A stretch of DNA of 64,000 nucleotides from Bartonella bacilliformis KC583 (GCF_000015445.1 NC_008783.1:1381022-1445021); one strand, 5' to 3'; shown: positions 41,797 through 53,583, numbered from the stretch's first letter. The notes: generated by a model not told the origin, from the sequence alone. Numbers and translations: made by a program.

Positions 41797-44700
41797 ATGA
41801 CCTATCAGCCACGTATATTTTCTATTTCTCCTGGAACTCCGTTTCTACCTCATTTTGTTGATGCCCTTCTCTCAGGAGAGATTATTCGTGATTTTGCACC
41901 TAATGGAAATATCCAAGCGGCTCTTGCTGATACCCTCATTTATGTACCAACGCGCCGTGCTGCCCGCGCTTTACGCGCAACTTTTGTTGAAAAAAGTCCT
42001 ACCCAATCAAGCTTCTTGCCAAAAATCCTTCCTTTGGGAAATATGGATGAAGATAGTTTCCTTTTTACTGACGATTATACCAATGCTTTGACGATTCATC
42101 CTCCTATCAAAGAGAGTGAACGTCTCCTGCTTTTAGCGCGTCTCATTCGCCCTTGGCGTGAAAAATTACCAATGCATCTACGTGCTATATTTGGAACAGA
42201 AGATGTGCTCATTCCTACAAATACAGCTGATGCGATCTGGCTTGCCCAAGATTTAGCACGCTTGATGGATGAAGTTGAAACTGAATCTGCTGATTGGTCA
42301 AAACTCAAAGAAATTGAGCCTGATATGGTTGCTGAATGGTGGCAAATCACTCTCGATTTTTTGACAATTGTTACACAAAATTGGCCACATATTTTAAAAG
42401 AAAGACAGTTAAATAATCCAGTTGAATGGCGCAACCAAATCCTCAAAATGCAGGCAGACATTTTATACCGAACACAACCCAATAAACCAATTATTGCTGC
42501 CGGTGCAACAGGGTCTATCCCTTCAATTGCAAATCTTTTAAAGGTGATCGCCTCCCTGCCTAAAGGAGCTGTTATTCTTCCAAACCTTGATCTCCAAATG
42601 GATGAAGAACAATGGAACGCATTAGGTTTGATTAATGAAGAAACAACAACTTTTGACTTCCTGAACCATGCATCCGCTGCTTTTAGCCATCCTCAATATC
42701 ACTTAAAAAAACTTCTCTTTCTTATGCAATGTCAGCGCGCCCATGTTAAAGAAATTGGCCAGCAAAGTAGCATGAAAAAAAAACGCGCTGCCCTCTTATC
42801 AGAAGCGTTAAGACCTGCCTCTACGACAGATCAATGGGTACAAATCACACGCGATGATTATGAAAATCTCTGTGCTGATTTATCATTGATTGAAGCTACC
42901 AATGAACATGAAGAAGCTCTGGCTATTGCTATTGCTTTACGCCATGCCATTGAAGACCCTAAAAAAACTGCAGCGCTTATCACCAATGATCGTAATTTAG
43001 CACGCCGTGTTTCTGCTGAGTTGCAGCGATTTGGAATTGAAGCCAATGATTCAGGGGGTATACCACTTGCTCAAACATTGCCTGCAACTTTGTTACGGCT
43101 TCTTTTAGAAAATCTGTTCAAACCTGGTGACCCTATTGCGTTTCTCTCTCTTCTCAAACATCCACTCACAACTCTGGAGCAAAACCGTCACCGCTTACGT
43201 GAAATAGTGGAAAATTTTGAGCTCTTTGTTCTCCGAGGTGGAACTGGCCGCATTAATCTTTGCACATGTGATCAATTTTTTGAAACATGGATCAAAACAC
43301 GCACACTCAATAGTTTAAATGCCAATAATTTAAATGATTGTAGCCTTGATCCACAAAAGAGTGAAGAAGCACGCCTGCTTTGCCACCTGTTGGTAAAAGC
43401 TGTAAAACCCTTGGTCTCTTTGATACAACAAGATAGAGAATGCACAATCAATGAAACAATTATAGCCACTGTTGAAGTTTTAGAAAATTTTGGGCGTGAT
43501 GATAATCATTCTCTTGCTCATCTTTATCAGGATGAAGCAGGAGAGGCCTTATCAACTTTTCTGCGTGAATTAGTCAATGACCAATCAGGACTAAAATTTC
43601 ATCTTTACGAATGGCCAGCTATTTTTTCAGCTCTCATAGCAACCCGCTCTGTAAGTCCTGCCCCTGGGGGACATTCACGTTTATTTATCTGGGGAACCTT
43701 GGAATCACGCCTGCAAACAGTTGATACAGTTGTCATTGGCGGTCTTAATGAAGGATCATGGCCTGTTACAACCCGCAATGATGCTTTTTTATCACGACCA
43801 ATGAAAATGATGTTAACTCTTGAACCACCAGAAAAGCGTATTGGCCTTTCCGCACATGATTTCCAATGGGCTATGGGAATGGATAAAGTGATCATGAGCC
43901 GAGCTACGCGGGTTAACCACGTTCCTTCTGTTCCCTCACGCTGGTTACAACGCCTAGAAACAGTCATAGGTCAACAAGTTTGGAAACAAATTTGCGCACG
44001 GGGAAACACATTGCTTTATTGGGCAAAAATTCTTGACACAACAAATATGATTTCCTTTGTAGAACGGCCTTGCCCTATTCCACCACTCGAGATGCGTCCA
44101 CGTCATTTTTCAATTACTGAAATAGAAACATTACGACAGGACCCTTATGCCATTTATGCTAAAAAAATCCTGCGTCTCAAACCGCTTAAACCGCTTATCC
44201 ATGATCCTTGTAATACTGAACGAGGGACACTTTATCACGCTATTCTTTCTGCCTTTTGCACGCGTATAAAAAATCCACATGCCACGGATGCGCTAGATAC
44301 ATTATTGACCATTGGGCGTGAAGAATTTGACAAACTAAACTTACCATCCGATATCGAAGCTATCTGGTGGCCAATGTTTGAAAATCTAGCACCTCTCCTT
44401 ATTCAATGGGAACAAAGCCTTGGCCCCCGAAAACGACACGCTGAAGTAGAGGCTCAAAAAACACCCATAGGCACAACAGGTGTAACCCTTTCAGGACGCG
44501 CTGATCGTATTGATATTTTACCTGGCAAAATGGCTGAAATTCTTGATTTTAAAATCAGCACTCCTCCTTCATCCACACAGGTTTTGACTTTATTATCTCC
44601 ACAATTGGCACTGGAAGCAGCTTTATTAATGCAAGGCGCGTTCGTAGACTTTCAGGATCTTACCCCTTTAAATTTATTATACATTCCTCTTAAAGGAAAG

Positions 44701-44940
44701 AATAAGATCAAACCACAATCGATCATCCTAAATAAAAAAGTAATAAATCAAAAAAGCGCTGCTGATCTTGGTAAAGAAGCATGGAAACGCCTTATCTCAT
44801 TAATGAACTACTATCAAAATCCACAACAAGGTTATCTCTCGTATGCTCTCCCCTCACAAAACCGTTATGAAGGGGATTATGATCACTTAGCAAGAGTATT
44901 AGAATGGTCAAATGATCTTCATAAAGCAGGCCAATCATGA
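41797..44940 (+). CDS. addB: Double-strand break repair protein AddB
   Basis: A ~1047-residue subunit of the AddAB helicase-nuclease that resects double-strand breaks for RecA (alphaproteobacterial AddB type). Family features are YVPTRRAARALRATF near the start, IAAGATGSIPSIANLL, LFIWGTLESRLQTVDTVVIGGLNEGSWP, and the C-terminal nuclease domain with RGTLYHAIL, SGRADRID and ILDFKIST (RecB-type motif). The ATG at 41797 lacks a clear ribosome binding site; TTG 41773 is the alternative. Its stop overlaps the addA start (ATGA). Confidence 0.93.
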   Translation: MTYQPRIFSISPGTPFLPHFVDALLSGEIIRDFAPNGNIQAALADTLIYVPTRRAARALRATFVEKSPTQSSFLPKILPLGNMDEDSFLFTDDYTNALTIHPPIKESERLLLLARLIRPWREKLPMHLRAIFGTEDVLIPTNTADAIWLAQDLARLMDEVETESADWSKLKEIEPDMVAEWWQITLDFLTIVTQNWPHILKERQLNNPVEWRNQILKMQADILYRTQPNKPIIAAGATGSIPSIANLLKVIASLPKGAVILPNLDLQMDEEQWNALGLINEETTTFDFLNHASAAFSHPQYHLKKLLFLMQCQRAHVKEIGQQSSMKKKRAALLSEALRPASTTDQWVQITRDDYENLCADLSLIEATNEHEEALAIAIALRHAIEDPKKTAALITNDRNLARRVSAELQRFGIEANDSGGIPLAQTLPATLLRLLLENLFKPGDPIAFLSLLKHPLTTLEQNRHRLREIVENFELFVLRGGTGRINLCTCDQFFETWIKTRTLNSLNANNLNDCSLDPQKSEEARLLCHLLVKAVKPLVSLIQQDRECTINETIIATVEVLENFGRDDNHSLAHLYQDEAGEALSTFLRELVNDQSGLKFHLYEWPAIFSALIATRSVSPAPGGHSRLFIWGTLESRLQTVDTVVIGGLNEGSWPVTTRNDAFLSRPMKMMLTLEPPEKRIGLSAHDFQWAMGMDKVIMSRATRVNHVPSVPSRWLQRLETVIGQQVWKQICARGNTLLYWAKILDTTNMISFVERPCPIPPLEMRPRHFSITEIETLRQDPYAIYAKKILRLKPLKPLIHDPCNTERGTLYHAILSAFCTRIKNPHATDALDTLLTIGREEFDKLNLPSDIEAIWWPMFENLAPLLIQWEQSLGPRKRHAEVEAQKTPIGTTGVTLSGRADRIDILPGKMAEILDFKISTPPSSTQVLTLLSPQLALEAALLMQGAFVDFQDLTPLNLLYIPLKGKNKIKPQSIILNKKVINQKSAADLGKEAWKRLISLMNYYQNPQQGYLSYALPSQNRYEGDYDHLARVLEWSNDLHKAGQS

Positions 44941-47900
44941 CAATCTTTTCTATTCCCCAAGCTGCCCTTGATGCACAAGCAACCGCTACACATCCAACAA
45001 CAAGCGTGTGGGTTTCTGCCAATGCGGGATCTGGGAAAACGCATGTTTTGAGCGAACGTGTTATCCGCCTGCTTTTAAATGGGACACCTCCAGCACGCAT
45101 TTTATGCCTAACCTATACCAAAGCTGCTGCTGCTGTTATGCAATCGCGTATTTTTCGCACACTTTCCAGCTGGAGTGAACTGGATGACCATCAACTTCAA
45201 ACCATTTTATCACGACTTGAAAATAAGCCCGTAAATGCGCAAAAACTTACCTATGCTCGCCAGCTTTTTGCCCGAGCCTTAGAAACACCAGGGGGTCTAA
45301 AAATCCAGACCATTCACGCCTTTTGTGAAGCTTTATTGCACCAATTTTCTCTAGAGGCCAATATTGCTGGTCATTTTGAATTATTAGACGATATAAGCCG
45401 TAAAAAATTATTACAACAAGCCCGTTGTCAACTTTTGATACATGACGATGCACAATCGCTTTTAAAACAACTGTTTAAAATTATTAGCGAAGAAACATTC
45501 AATCAATTGCTGCATGAAGCAACTCAAAAACAACATGAATTCTCTGATTTCTTATCTTTCATTCTCTATGAAAATGGAGAGGAGCAGTTGCGCCAGCTTT
45601 TCAACTTAGCAGTTGATGAAACACACCAACGGCTCTTAGAAAAAATTAAACAAACGGCCCTACTCTCGCCCCATGCAATGAAATATTATCAAACTAATGG
45701 CAATTCAAAAGCTAAAAATATCATTGCTGATTTTTTACAATTAGTGAGCACATCTGATGAAGAAAATATCATCACTCTTGTTTCAAATATTTATTTGACA
45801 ACAACAGGGAAACCACGTGATTTCTCACGTTTGTTTTCTAACAAATCAGATGAAATTTGGCCCTTTGTTCAAAAAGAGATTGAAAAAAAACAAAATCAGC
45901 TCTCTACTCTGTTAGAAAAATATCAATGTGTACAACTCGTCACACTGAATATGGCTGTTTTTCAGCTTTGTTCTCTTTATCTTAAAATCTATGCAGATTT
46001 AAAAAAGGCCAATGGTCTGTTAGATTTTGATGATCTCATTGAACGCACACTCCATCTATTGCAACGCAGAGGTGCAAGCCAATGGGTGCAGTATAAACTT
46101 GATCATGGTATTGATCATATTTTGCTTGATGAAGCGCAAGATACTAATCCTGCACAATGGCAAATTATTCAGCTTTTAGCGAAAGAATTTTTCACAGGAG
46201 ACAGTCAACGAACAAATACACGGACTATTTTTGCCGTTGGCGATGAAAAACAGTCTATTTATTCCTTTCAAGGAGCTGAACCAGAAAATTTTGCTAAAAA
46301 TGGACGGATGATCCAAAAACAGATACAGCATGTTAACGAGAAATTTGAAAAGATACAGCTGCATTATTCTTTTCGCTCGACAGCTGATGTGCTAAAAAGC
46401 GTCGATCTCGTGTTTGAAACACCAGAAAATTATAAAGGACTTTCAGCAGACAATGCAAAAACAGTGCATGAACCCATTCGGGTGAACAGCCCGGGTGATG
46501 TCATTGTATGGGATGTCATCTCCAAACAAACAAGTACCCTACCTGATGATTGGCACTCAACGGTTGATCACTTAGATACACCTGAAGTGCGTTTAGCAGA
46601 TAAAATTGCAACAACCATTGCCGATTGGTTGCAAAAAGGCGAAATGCTTCCTGCAAAAGGGCGTCTACTCCGTGCCAGTGACATTATGATTTTGGTCCGT
46701 AAACGGGATCAATTTGTACCCGCTCTTTCTCGTGCACTAAAACTGCGCAATATTCCCGTGGCTGGTGCCGATCGTTTACAACTTACTAGCCATATTAGTG
46801 TACAAGATTTGATGGCGCTTGCACGTTTTGTCTTGCATCCCAAAGATGATCTGTCCTTGGCTTGTGTTTTAAAAAGCCCACTTTTTGCGCTGAGTGAAGA
46901 GGCACTTTATCAATTGGCAGCTCAACGCACAGGATCACTTTGGCAAAGCTTGAACGCTCATGCATCATCACATGACTATTTTAAAGAAATTTTTGAAAAT
47001 TTAAGTAAATATCGCGCTTTGGTTGACCAAATACCGGTTTTTGAATTCTACAGCCATATTCTCAATAATGATAAAGGACGACAAAAAATCCTTGCTCGTC
47101 TCGGACCTGAATCCAATGAAGTTCTTGATGCTTTTATGGATTATACACTCACGATTCAAAAGACTGGTTTACCAGGGCTACAAGCTTTTTTGGAAACATT
47201 GAGTAAAAACGAACCAGAAATTAAACGTGAACTTGATCAAAATCACGAAGAAGTGCGTATCATGACTGTCCATGCTGCCAAAGGGCTTGAAGCATCTGTT
47301 GTCTTTTTGGTTGATTCAGGCAGTGCTATCTGGAATTCACATTACGCGCCACACTTTTTCAAACTTCCCTTAAATGGCAAACAAGCGTTTATCTGGCGCC
47401 CAAATGCGGAATTTAAAACAAAGCCCTTTGAAAAAGCACTTTCCCATTTAAAAGAAAGCGCTGAAGAAGAATATCGACGCCTTCTTTATGTAGGAATGAC
47501 ACGTGCTGAGGATCGATTGATTATTTGCGGTTACAGCCAAAAACGGGAAGTTCCCAATACGTGGTTACATTTAGTGAAAAATGCCCTTAAGCCCTATGCT
47601 GTCCCCACAAAAGGCCCCGCAGACGATATTGCCGCCTGGCGCTATTCCATCACCCCCTCGACCTCCTTCCCAATAGACCAGAAAATACTTGGTGAGGCGA
47701 GCCAAGAATTTCCACCTTTGCCTGCTTTTTTTCATCATAAAATACCTGCAGAATCAGCTCTACCCAAAATACTCAAACCCTCCGTTACTAATTTTGCAAC
47801 GGATACAGATAGCGAAATTGAACTTTTCTCTGCTCAGAAAATTTTAAATGTTTCACCTATTTTAGAAGCAAAAAACACCAACAAAGCCTTTAGCATCGAA

Positions 47901-48404
47901 TATGGTAATTTGATCCACAAACTGCTGCAATATTTGCCTGATTGCCCTCCTGAAAAACGACAAGATTACGCTCAACAATATCTTAATATCAAGGCTTCTC
48001 ATTGGGATGATACCAAAAAAAACAATGCCTTACACGATATTTGGGCAATCTTAGACAATCCGCATCTTAAATTACTTTTTTCAGACTCTTCACGCGCCGA
48101 AGTATCCCTAATGGGCATTGTAAAAATCCGTGGTAAAGAACAAATGATTTCTGGTCGCATTGACCGTTTATGTATCACCCAAGATTGTATTCTCTTCGCT
48201 GATTTCAAAACTGGAACTCCACCAGAAGATGAAACTGCGATTACCCAAAACTATTGGTCACAAATGGCTCTTTATCGAAAAATGCTGCAAACTATTTACC
48301 CCGAAAAAACCATTCAGGCCTTTCTTATTTATAGTCAAGGAGCGAAAATCTTTACGCTTCTCCCTAAAAAACTCGATACGCTTCTTGATGAAATTGCTCT
48401 ATAA
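44937..48404 (+). CDS. addA: Double-strand break repair helicase AddA
   Basis: A 1155-residue UvrD-family 3'-5' helicase and nuclease, partner of AddB. Helicase motifs: I SANAGSGKTHVLSERVI, Ia LTYTKAAAAVMQSRI, II HILLDEAQDTNPAQW, III VGDEKQSIYSFQGA, V VRIMTVHAAKGLEASVVFL, VI RRLLYVGMTRAEDRLII. The C-terminal RecB nuclease domain shows YGNLIHKLLQYLPD, SGRIDRL and LFADFKTGTPP. It overlaps addB by four bases, so the two are made together. trxA follows after 110 bases. Confidence 0.97.
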   Translation: MTIFSIPQAALDAQATATHPTTSVWVSANAGSGKTHVLSERVIRLLLNGTPPARILCLTYTKAAAAVMQSRIFRTLSSWSELDDHQLQTILSRLENKPVNAQKLTYARQLFARALETPGGLKIQTIHAFCEALLHQFSLEANIAGHFELLDDISRKKLLQQARCQLLIHDDAQSLLKQLFKIISEETFNQLLHEATQKQHEFSDFLSFILYENGEEQLRQLFNLAVDETHQRLLEKIKQTALLSPHAMKYYQTNGNSKAKNIIADFLQLVSTSDEENIITLVSNIYLTTTGKPRDFSRLFSNKSDEIWPFVQKEIEKKQNQLSTLLEKYQCVQLVTLNMAVFQLCSLYLKIYADLKKANGLLDFDDLIERTLHLLQRRGASQWVQYKLDHGIDHILLDEAQDTNPAQWQIIQLLAKEFFTGDSQRTNTRTIFAVGDEKQSIYSFQGAEPENFAKNGRMIQKQIQHVNEKFEKIQLHYSFRSTADVLKSVDLVFETPENYKGLSADNAKTVHEPIRVNSPGDVIVWDVISKQTSTLPDDWHSTVDHLDTPEVRLADKIATTIADWLQKGEMLPAKGRLLRASDIMILVRKRDQFVPALSRALKLRNIPVAGADRLQLTSHISVQDLMALARFVLHPKDDLSLACVLKSPLFALSEEALYQLAAQRTGSLWQSLNAHASSHDYFKEIFENLSKYRALVDQIPVFEFYSHILNNDKGRQKILARLGPESNEVLDAFMDYTLTIQKTGLPGLQAFLETLSKNEPEIKRELDQNHEEVRIMTVHAAKGLEASVVFLVDSGSAIWNSHYAPHFFKLPLNGKQAFIWRPNAEFKTKPFEKALSHLKESAEEEYRRLLYVGMTRAEDRLIICGYSQKREVPNTWLHLVKNALKPYAVPTKGPADDIAAWRYSITPSTSFPIDQKILGEASQEFPPLPAFFHHKIPAESALPKILKPSVTNFATDTDSEIELFSAQKILNVSPILEAKNTNKAFSIEYGNLIHKLLQYLPDCPPEKRQDYAQQYLNIKASHWDDTKKNNALHDIWAILDNPHLKLLFSDSSRAEVSLMGIVKIRGKEQMISGRIDRLCITQDCILFADFKTGTPPEDETAITQNYWSQMALYRKMLQTIYPEKTIQAFLIYSQGAKIFTLLPKKLDTLLDEIAL

Positions 48405-48453
48405 GTAAAAAATCCTTTCCAAAAGAGCCTATAATCACTTATCTTTATTATAC

Positions 48454-48459
48454 TTGACA
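48454..48459 (+). promoter_or_regulatory. Possible -35 element of trxA
   Basis: TTGACA matches the housekeeping -35 consensus exactly, 56 bases before the trxA start. No good -10 lies at 16-18 bases, so the assignment is weak. Confidence 0.25.
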
Positions 48460-48514
48460 TAAACCGAAATCATACCAATCAATGTACAAAAGTGGAATAT
48501 AAAGGAATAAATCA

Positions 48515-48838
48515 ATGACTTGTATAAAAATTGATAATAGCAATTTCGAAAATGAAGTTCTCACCTCCTCCATTCCTGTTGTGGTTGATTTTTGGGCAGA
48601 ATGGTGTGGTCCTTGCAAAATGATTGCACCAATACTTGATGAAATTTCAGCAGAAATGGAAGGTCAAGTTAAAATCGCCAAAATAAGTATTGACGAAAAT
48701 CCAGAACTGGCCACACAATATGGAGTGCGTTCAATTCCTACCCTCTTGATGTTCAAAAATGGCAATGTCTCATCCAATGTGGTTGGCGCTACATCTAAAG
48801 GGCGTCTTTGCGAATGGATTAAAGATAATCTTCGCTAA
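48515..48838 (+). CDS. trxA: Thioredoxin
   Basis: A 107-residue thioredoxin, the cytoplasmic dithiol reductant for ribonucleotide reductase, methionine sulfoxide reductase and others. Active site [11 protein letters not shown] (WCGPC) near residue 31; cis-Pro in [11 protein letters not shown]; single thioredoxin fold of the standard length. AAAGGA precedes the ATG. It is followed by a strong terminator hairpin at 48868-48898, ending the addB-addA-trxA run. Confidence 0.98.
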   Translation: MTCIKIDNSNFENEVLTSSIPVVVDFWAEWCGPCKMIAPILDEISAEMEGQVKIAKISIDENPELATQYGVRSIPTLLMFKNGNVSSNVVGATSKGRLCEWIKDNLR

Positions 48839-48867
48839 TTTCACGCATAATAACTTTTTTCGTAAAG

Positions 48868-48898
48868 AAAAGGGGGCAAACAAGCAGCCCCTTTTTTT
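48868..48898. terminator. Rho-independent terminator between trxA and prfC
   Basis: AAAAGGGG and CCCCTTTTTTT pair around a short loop (the inner GC...GC may extend the stem), followed by a T run on the plus strand. On the minus strand the opposite arm also ends in T-rich sequence, so it can serve the convergent prfC too. Confidence 0.8.
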
Positions 48899-48919
48899 GA
48901 TTTTTTAAGAATCATTCTT

Positions 48920-50497
48920 TTACTCAGAACGCGTCTGATAATCTTTGAAAGTTGCAAATTTTATTTTCGGAGCTCGTTCTGCTTCATAATTCAAGGAAAA
49001 AGCATTTTCTGCTAAAAAAACTGGATCATTATCCAAATCATAAGCAATAGCGAATCGATGATTAGTGAGAAATTTTTGGAGTTCATCTTTACTTTCTGCA
49101 GAAATCCAACGACATACATTAAAGCGTGCTGGCTCAAAGCCCACAGACAAAGAATATTCTACTTTAAGCCGCTCGGTTAAAACATCAATTTGCAAAGCAC
49201 CAATCACACCGACAAGAGCAGGCGATCCATCATCAGGAGTAAATAATTGTACAACTCCCTCCTCAGCCATTTGTTGCAACGCCTGCTTGAGCTTTTTTGC
49301 TTTCATAGGATCATGCAAACAAACACGACGCAGAATTTCCGGTGCAAAATTTGGCACACCTTTAAAGAGAATATCTTCTCCCTCAGTCAATGTATCTCCA
49401 ATACGCAAAGTTCCATGATTGGGAATCCCCACTACATCACCAGCATAAGCTTGATCAGCAATTTGACGCGAACGAGCAAAGAAAAATTGCGGAGATGAAA
49501 GTGTCATTGGCTTTCCTGTCCGTACCAACTTCGTTTTCATGCTACGCTCAAGCCTTCCCGAGCACACACGCAAAAATGCAATACGATCACGATGATTGGG
49601 ATCCATATTGGCTTGAATTTTAAAAACAAATCCTGTCATTTTTGGCTCATCAGCACTGACTGTGCGTTGATCTGCCATCTGATCACGAGGACTGGGACCA
49701 AAATCGACTAATGCATTAATCAAATCACGAACACCAAAATTGCGTAAAGCTGAACCAAAATAAACCGGTGTCATATGTCCTTCACGGAAAGCTTGAATAT
49801 CAAAATGTTTGCAAGCATTGCGGGCAAGCTCTACACCTTCAATGAAGAGGGAACGCTGATATTCAGGAAGTAAATCGGCAACCTCATCCGGCCCAGAAAC
49901 CGCCCGTGAAGTTATTTCATCATCATGTTGACGAAAAGAATTATGATGAAGGTCAAAGGTACCAGCAAAATCTTTACCCATACCAATGGGCCATGTAATT
50001 GGTGCAGTATCAAGCGCGAGTTTTTCTTCAATTTCATCTAAAATTTCTAAAGGATCACAGGCCTCACGATCCATTTTGTTAACAAAAGTAACAATAGGGA
50101 TATCTCGCATACGACACACTTCAAATAATTTTAGTGTTCTTGGTTCAATCCCACGGGCACCATCCAAAACCATAATCGCACTATCAACAGCTGTAAGAGT
50201 GCGATATGTGTCATCTGCAAAATCTTCATGGCCTGGGGTATCTAATAAATTAAAGATATGATCTTCATATTCAAACGTCATGACCGATGTCACAACAGAA
50301 ATACCGCGATCACGTTCAATATTCATCCAATCAGAACGTGTTTGAATACGATCTTTTTTTGCCTTAACCTCACCAGCGAGCTGAATCGCCCCACCAAACA
50401 ACAACAATTTTTCTGTTAGCGTTGTCTTTCCTGCATCAGGGTGAGCAATAATAGCAAATGTACGCCGCCGCTTTACTTCTTGCACTCTACAATCCAT
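48920..50497 (-). CDS. prfC: Peptide chain release factor 3
   Basis: A 525-residue GTPase that removes RF1/RF2 from the ribosome after peptide release. G1 IIAHPDAGKTTLTEKLL, G2 region RDRGISVVTSV, G3 LLDTPGHEDF, G4 VTFVNKMDRE, and RF3-specific MGKDFAGTFDLHHN are present, followed by EF-G-like domains with FKIQANMDPNHRDRIAF. It begins at the last base of lysK (TAATG overlap), so the two genes are coupled. Confidence 0.96.
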   Translation of the reverse strand: MDCRVQEVKRRRTFAIIAHPDAGKTTLTEKLLLFGGAIQLAGEVKAKKDRIQTRSDWMNIERDRGISVVTSVMTFEYEDHIFNLLDTPGHEDFADDTYRTLTAVDSAIMVLDGARGIEPRTLKLFEVCRMRDIPIVTFVNKMDREACDPLEILDEIEEKLALDTAPITWPIGMGKDFAGTFDLHHNSFRQHDDEITSRAVSGPDEVADLLPEYQRSLFIEGVELARNACKHFDIQAFREGHMTPVYFGSALRNFGVRDLINALVDFGPSPRDQMADQRTVSADEPKMTGFVFKIQANMDPNHRDRIAFLRVCSGRLERSMKTKLVRTGKPMTLSSPQFFFARSRQIADQAYAGDVVGIPNHGTLRIGDTLTEGEDILFKGVPNFAPEILRRVCLHDPMKAKKLKQALQQMAEEGVVQLFTPDDGSPALVGVIGALQIDVLTERLKVEYSLSVGFEPARFNVCRWISAESKDELQKFLTNHRFAIAYDLDNDPVFLAENAFSLNYEAERAPKIKFATFKDYQTRSE

Positions 50498-52158
50498 TAT
50501 TCCCCCATAGGCTGAGAAAGTACTTTAGCAATCAGGGCCCGCATTTCATCAACCCCATAAAGCGCTATAAAAGATCCAAATCTTGGTCCTCGTTCTTGTC
50601 CTAACAAAACTTCGTAAAGCATTTGAAAAAAAGCAACTGAAACACCTGGGCCACCTTCAGGACTTTTTTTGTTATGATCTTGATAACGTTCCGTTAAACG
50701 CGCAACATCAAGAAGTGAATTTTGAAGTGCGTTGTCATCAACAATTTCTGGCAAATTTGCTAATTTTTCATCGATTTGAGCTAATACCGCGCGCTCAATA
50801 TCATCAGGTGCTCGAAACTGTTTATTGGGCTTAACAAAAACATCAAAATATTTAATGGCACACTTCACCAACAAATCAAGCGCTGGACATGTTTGCGCAT
50901 TAGTTCCCTTAGAATAGCGAGAAATAAATCCCCAAAGCACGTCTTCATTTTCAGCATTTGAAGCACTAACCAAATTCAAAAGCATAGCAAAAGATACGGG
51001 CATATCAACCTGTGGAGGACAACCGCTATGAATATGGTATACAGGGTTATTAAGTCGTTCCTTCCATTGTTGGCGACCGTAAGCAGAAAGATGCGCATAA
51101 TATTCATCAACAGCTTTTGGAATAACATCAAAATAGAGGCGTTTTGCTGTTTTAGGCTTTAAAAACATATAAAGCCCTAAACTTTCTGTTGGTGCATAAG
51201 TTAGCCACTCATCAATGGTCAAACCATTTCCCTTGGATTTGGAAATTTTCTGCCCCTTCTCATCCAAAAAGAGCTCATAATTAAATCCCTCGGGTGGATT
51301 GCTACCAAGCACTTTGCAAATTTTAGAAGACAGATTCACTGAATCAATCAGATCTTTTCCTGCCATCTCATAATCAACTCCAAGCGCTTTCCAGCGCATC
51401 GCCCAATCCACCTTCCACTGACACTTAACTTTTCCACCAGTAACCTCTGTCTCAACAGTTTCACCTGTTTCAGGCTCAATATAGGTGACAGTGCCTTTTT
51501 TAACATTCCGATCGATAAGCGGGACTTGCAATACTTTTCCAGAAACAGGAGAAATAGGCAAAAAGAGCGCATAAGTTTCTTGCCGTTCTTCCCCCAATGT
51601 TGGCAAAACAATTTTCATCACTTCATCATAAGAAGCCAGTATTTTTAGGAGGACTTCATCAAAACGGCCAGAACTGTAATAATCGGTAGCGCTAGCAAAT
51701 TCATAATCGAAACCGAAACGATCAAGAAAAGCACATAAGCGCATATTATTCGCCGCTCCAAAAGAAGGAGATGCATCGCCAAAAGGATTTGGAACACGGC
51801 TGAGCGGTTGACCAAGATAATTTGCCATTTTTTCACGGTCAGGCACATTCTCAGGAACCTTACGCAAACCATCCATGTCATCAGAAAAACAAATAAGTTT
51901 TGTTTTAATTTTATCCTCAGTTAGAACATGGAATGCGTGGCGTACCATCGTCGTCCGTGCGACTTCCCCAAAGGTTCCAATATGCGGCAAACCAGAGGGT
52001 CCATAACCTGTTTCAAATAAAACAGTCTCTGGATAACCTGTCTTTTCATAACGCTTGATAAGCTTGCGTGCTTCCTCAAACGGCCAAGCTTTCGACTGAA
52101 CAGCTTCATCTCTTAATTTAGATGTAAAACCAAAAGCATCAAACTGATTACGCGTCAT
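50497..52158 (-). CDS. lysK: Lysyl-tRNA synthetase, class I
   Basis: A 553-residue class I LysRS (archaeal/alphaproteobacterial type), unlike the class II LysS of most bacteria. HIGH-like signature [17 protein letters not shown] and KMSKS-like [11 protein letters not shown] are clear; the family's [13 protein letters not shown] and [23 protein letters not shown] segments (metal/tRNA-binding region) occur as expected. It charges tRNA-Lys. prfC follows with a one-base overlap. Confidence 0.95.
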   Translation of the reverse strand: MTRNQFDAFGFTSKLRDEAVQSKAWPFEEARKLIKRYEKTGYPETVLFETGYGPSGLPHIGTFGEVARTTMVRHAFHVLTEDKIKTKLICFSDDMDGLRKVPENVPDREKMANYLGQPLSRVPNPFGDASPSFGAANNMRLCAFLDRFGFDYEFASATDYYSSGRFDEVLLKILASYDEVMKIVLPTLGEERQETYALFLPISPVSGKVLQVPLIDRNVKKGTVTYIEPETGETVETEVTGGKVKCQWKVDWAMRWKALGVDYEMAGKDLIDSVNLSSKICKVLGSNPPEGFNYELFLDEKGQKISKSKGNGLTIDEWLTYAPTESLGLYMFLKPKTAKRLYFDVIPKAVDEYYAHLSAYGRQQWKERLNNPVYHIHSGCPPQVDMPVSFAMLLNLVSASNAENEDVLWGFISRYSKGTNAQTCPALDLLVKCAIKYFDVFVKPNKQFRAPDDIERAVLAQIDEKLANLPEIVDDNALQNSLLDVARLTERYQDHNKKSPEGGPGVSVAFFQMLYEVLLGQERGPRFGSFIALYGVDEMRALIAKVLSQPMGE

Positions 52159-52359
52159 GATTTTATCCTATATATTAAATTCTTTAACAATCAAGGTGTA
52201 TGGTTGTTGAACTTTTTCGCCAAGAATAGCAGAATAAAAACTGCAAAATTCTTATCCCATTTTTGTTCACTCTATAGCTTATGTTTCATTATTTTAGTTC
52301 TAATCTTTTTCATGTTGATAGAACAAAGAATATGAGAATCATAAACTGTTATTTCTTAT

Positions 52360-53583
52360 TCATAATACTGATGAACGTGCTGCTAATGTGCGTAAGCGCA
52401 GAGCGTTTAATTTAATGAATCCAGCAGCATCTTTTTGATCATAAGCACCCTGATCATCTTCAAAAGTTACCAACTTATCAAAATAAAGCGACTTTTTACT
52501 TTGCCGACCCTCAACAATCACATTACCCTTATAAAGCTTCAATGTAACCTCTCCTTCAACATGTTCTTGAGATAAATCAATAGCTGCCTGCAACATTTTA
52601 CGCTCAGGTGAAAACCAAAAGCCATAATAAATCAGCTCTGCATAACGTGGCATTAATTCATCTTTCAAATGCGCTGCACCGCGATCTAAGGTTAAGGATT
52701 CTATCGCTCGATGAGCTGTTAAGAGAATGGTTCCTCCTGGTGTTTCATAAATGCCACGCGATTTCATACCCACAAAGCGGTTTTCAACTAAATCTAACCG
52801 ACCGATACCATTGTCACGTCCGTAATTATTCAATTGAGCCAGTAAGGTAGCTGGAGATAACATTTCTCCATTAATCGAAACAGCATCACCTTTTTTAAAG
52901 CCGATTGTGATTATCGTTGCTTTATCTGGAGCAGTCTCCGGCGAAAGAGTGCGCATATGCACATATTCAGGAGCAGGAATAGCAGGATTCTCCAAAATCT
53001 TCCCTTCTGATGATGAATGCAATAAATTTGCATCTACCGAAAAAGGTGCTTCACCTTCCTTATCTTTCTCTACTGGAATTTGATGCACACGTGCAAATTC
53101 AATTAAATCTGTTCGACTTTTAAAAGTCCAATCTCGCCATGGAGCAATAATTTTTATATCAGGATCAAGAGCATAAGCAGAAAGTTCAAAACGAACTTGA
53201 TCATTCCCTTTTCCTGTTGCACCATGAGCAATTGCATCAGCTCCGGTTTCCTTAGCAATTTCAATGAGACGTTTTGAAATAAGTGGACGAGCAATTGACG
53301 TTCCTAAAAGATAGACCCCTTCATAGACTGCATTTGCTCGAAACATGGGAAATACAAAATCACGCACAAATTCTTCACGCAAATCTTCAATATAGATCTC
53401 TTTAATACCCATTATTTCAGCTTTACGACGCGCAGACTCTAACTCTTCCCCCTGACCTAAATCAGCTGTAAAAGTTACAACTTCAGCACCCAATTCGCTT
53501 TGCAACCATTTGAGAATAATCGATGTATCCAATCCCCCCGAATAGGCCAAAACAACTTTCTTAACATCTGTCCATTTGTTCAT
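52360..53583 (-). CDS. argG: Argininosuccinate synthase
   Basis: A 407-residue enzyme joining citrulline and aspartate with ATP to form argininosuccinate, the penultimate step of arginine synthesis. N-type ATP pyrophosphatase PP loop [33 protein letters not shown]; the family segments [23 protein letters not shown] and [14 protein letters not shown]. Length is standard. It stands alone; argH is not in the window. Confidence 0.98.
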   Translation of the reverse strand: MNKWTDVKKVVLAYSGGLDTSIILKWLQSELGAEVVTFTADLGQGEELESARRKAEIMGIKEIYIEDLREEFVRDFVFPMFRANAVYEGVYLLGTSIARPLISKRLIEIAKETGADAIAHGATGKGNDQVRFELSAYALDPDIKIIAPWRDWTFKSRTDLIEFARVHQIPVEKDKEGEAPFSVDANLLHSSSEGKILENPAIPAPEYVHMRTLSPETAPDKATIITIGFKKGDAVSINGEMLSPATLLAQLNNYGRDNGIGRLDLVENRFVGMKSRGIYETPGGTILLTAHRAIESLTLDRGAAHLKDELMPRYAELIYYGFWFSPERKMLQAAIDLSQEHVEGEVTLKLYKGNVIVEGRQSKKSLYFDKLVTFEDDQGAYDQKDAAGFIKLNALRLRTLAARSSVL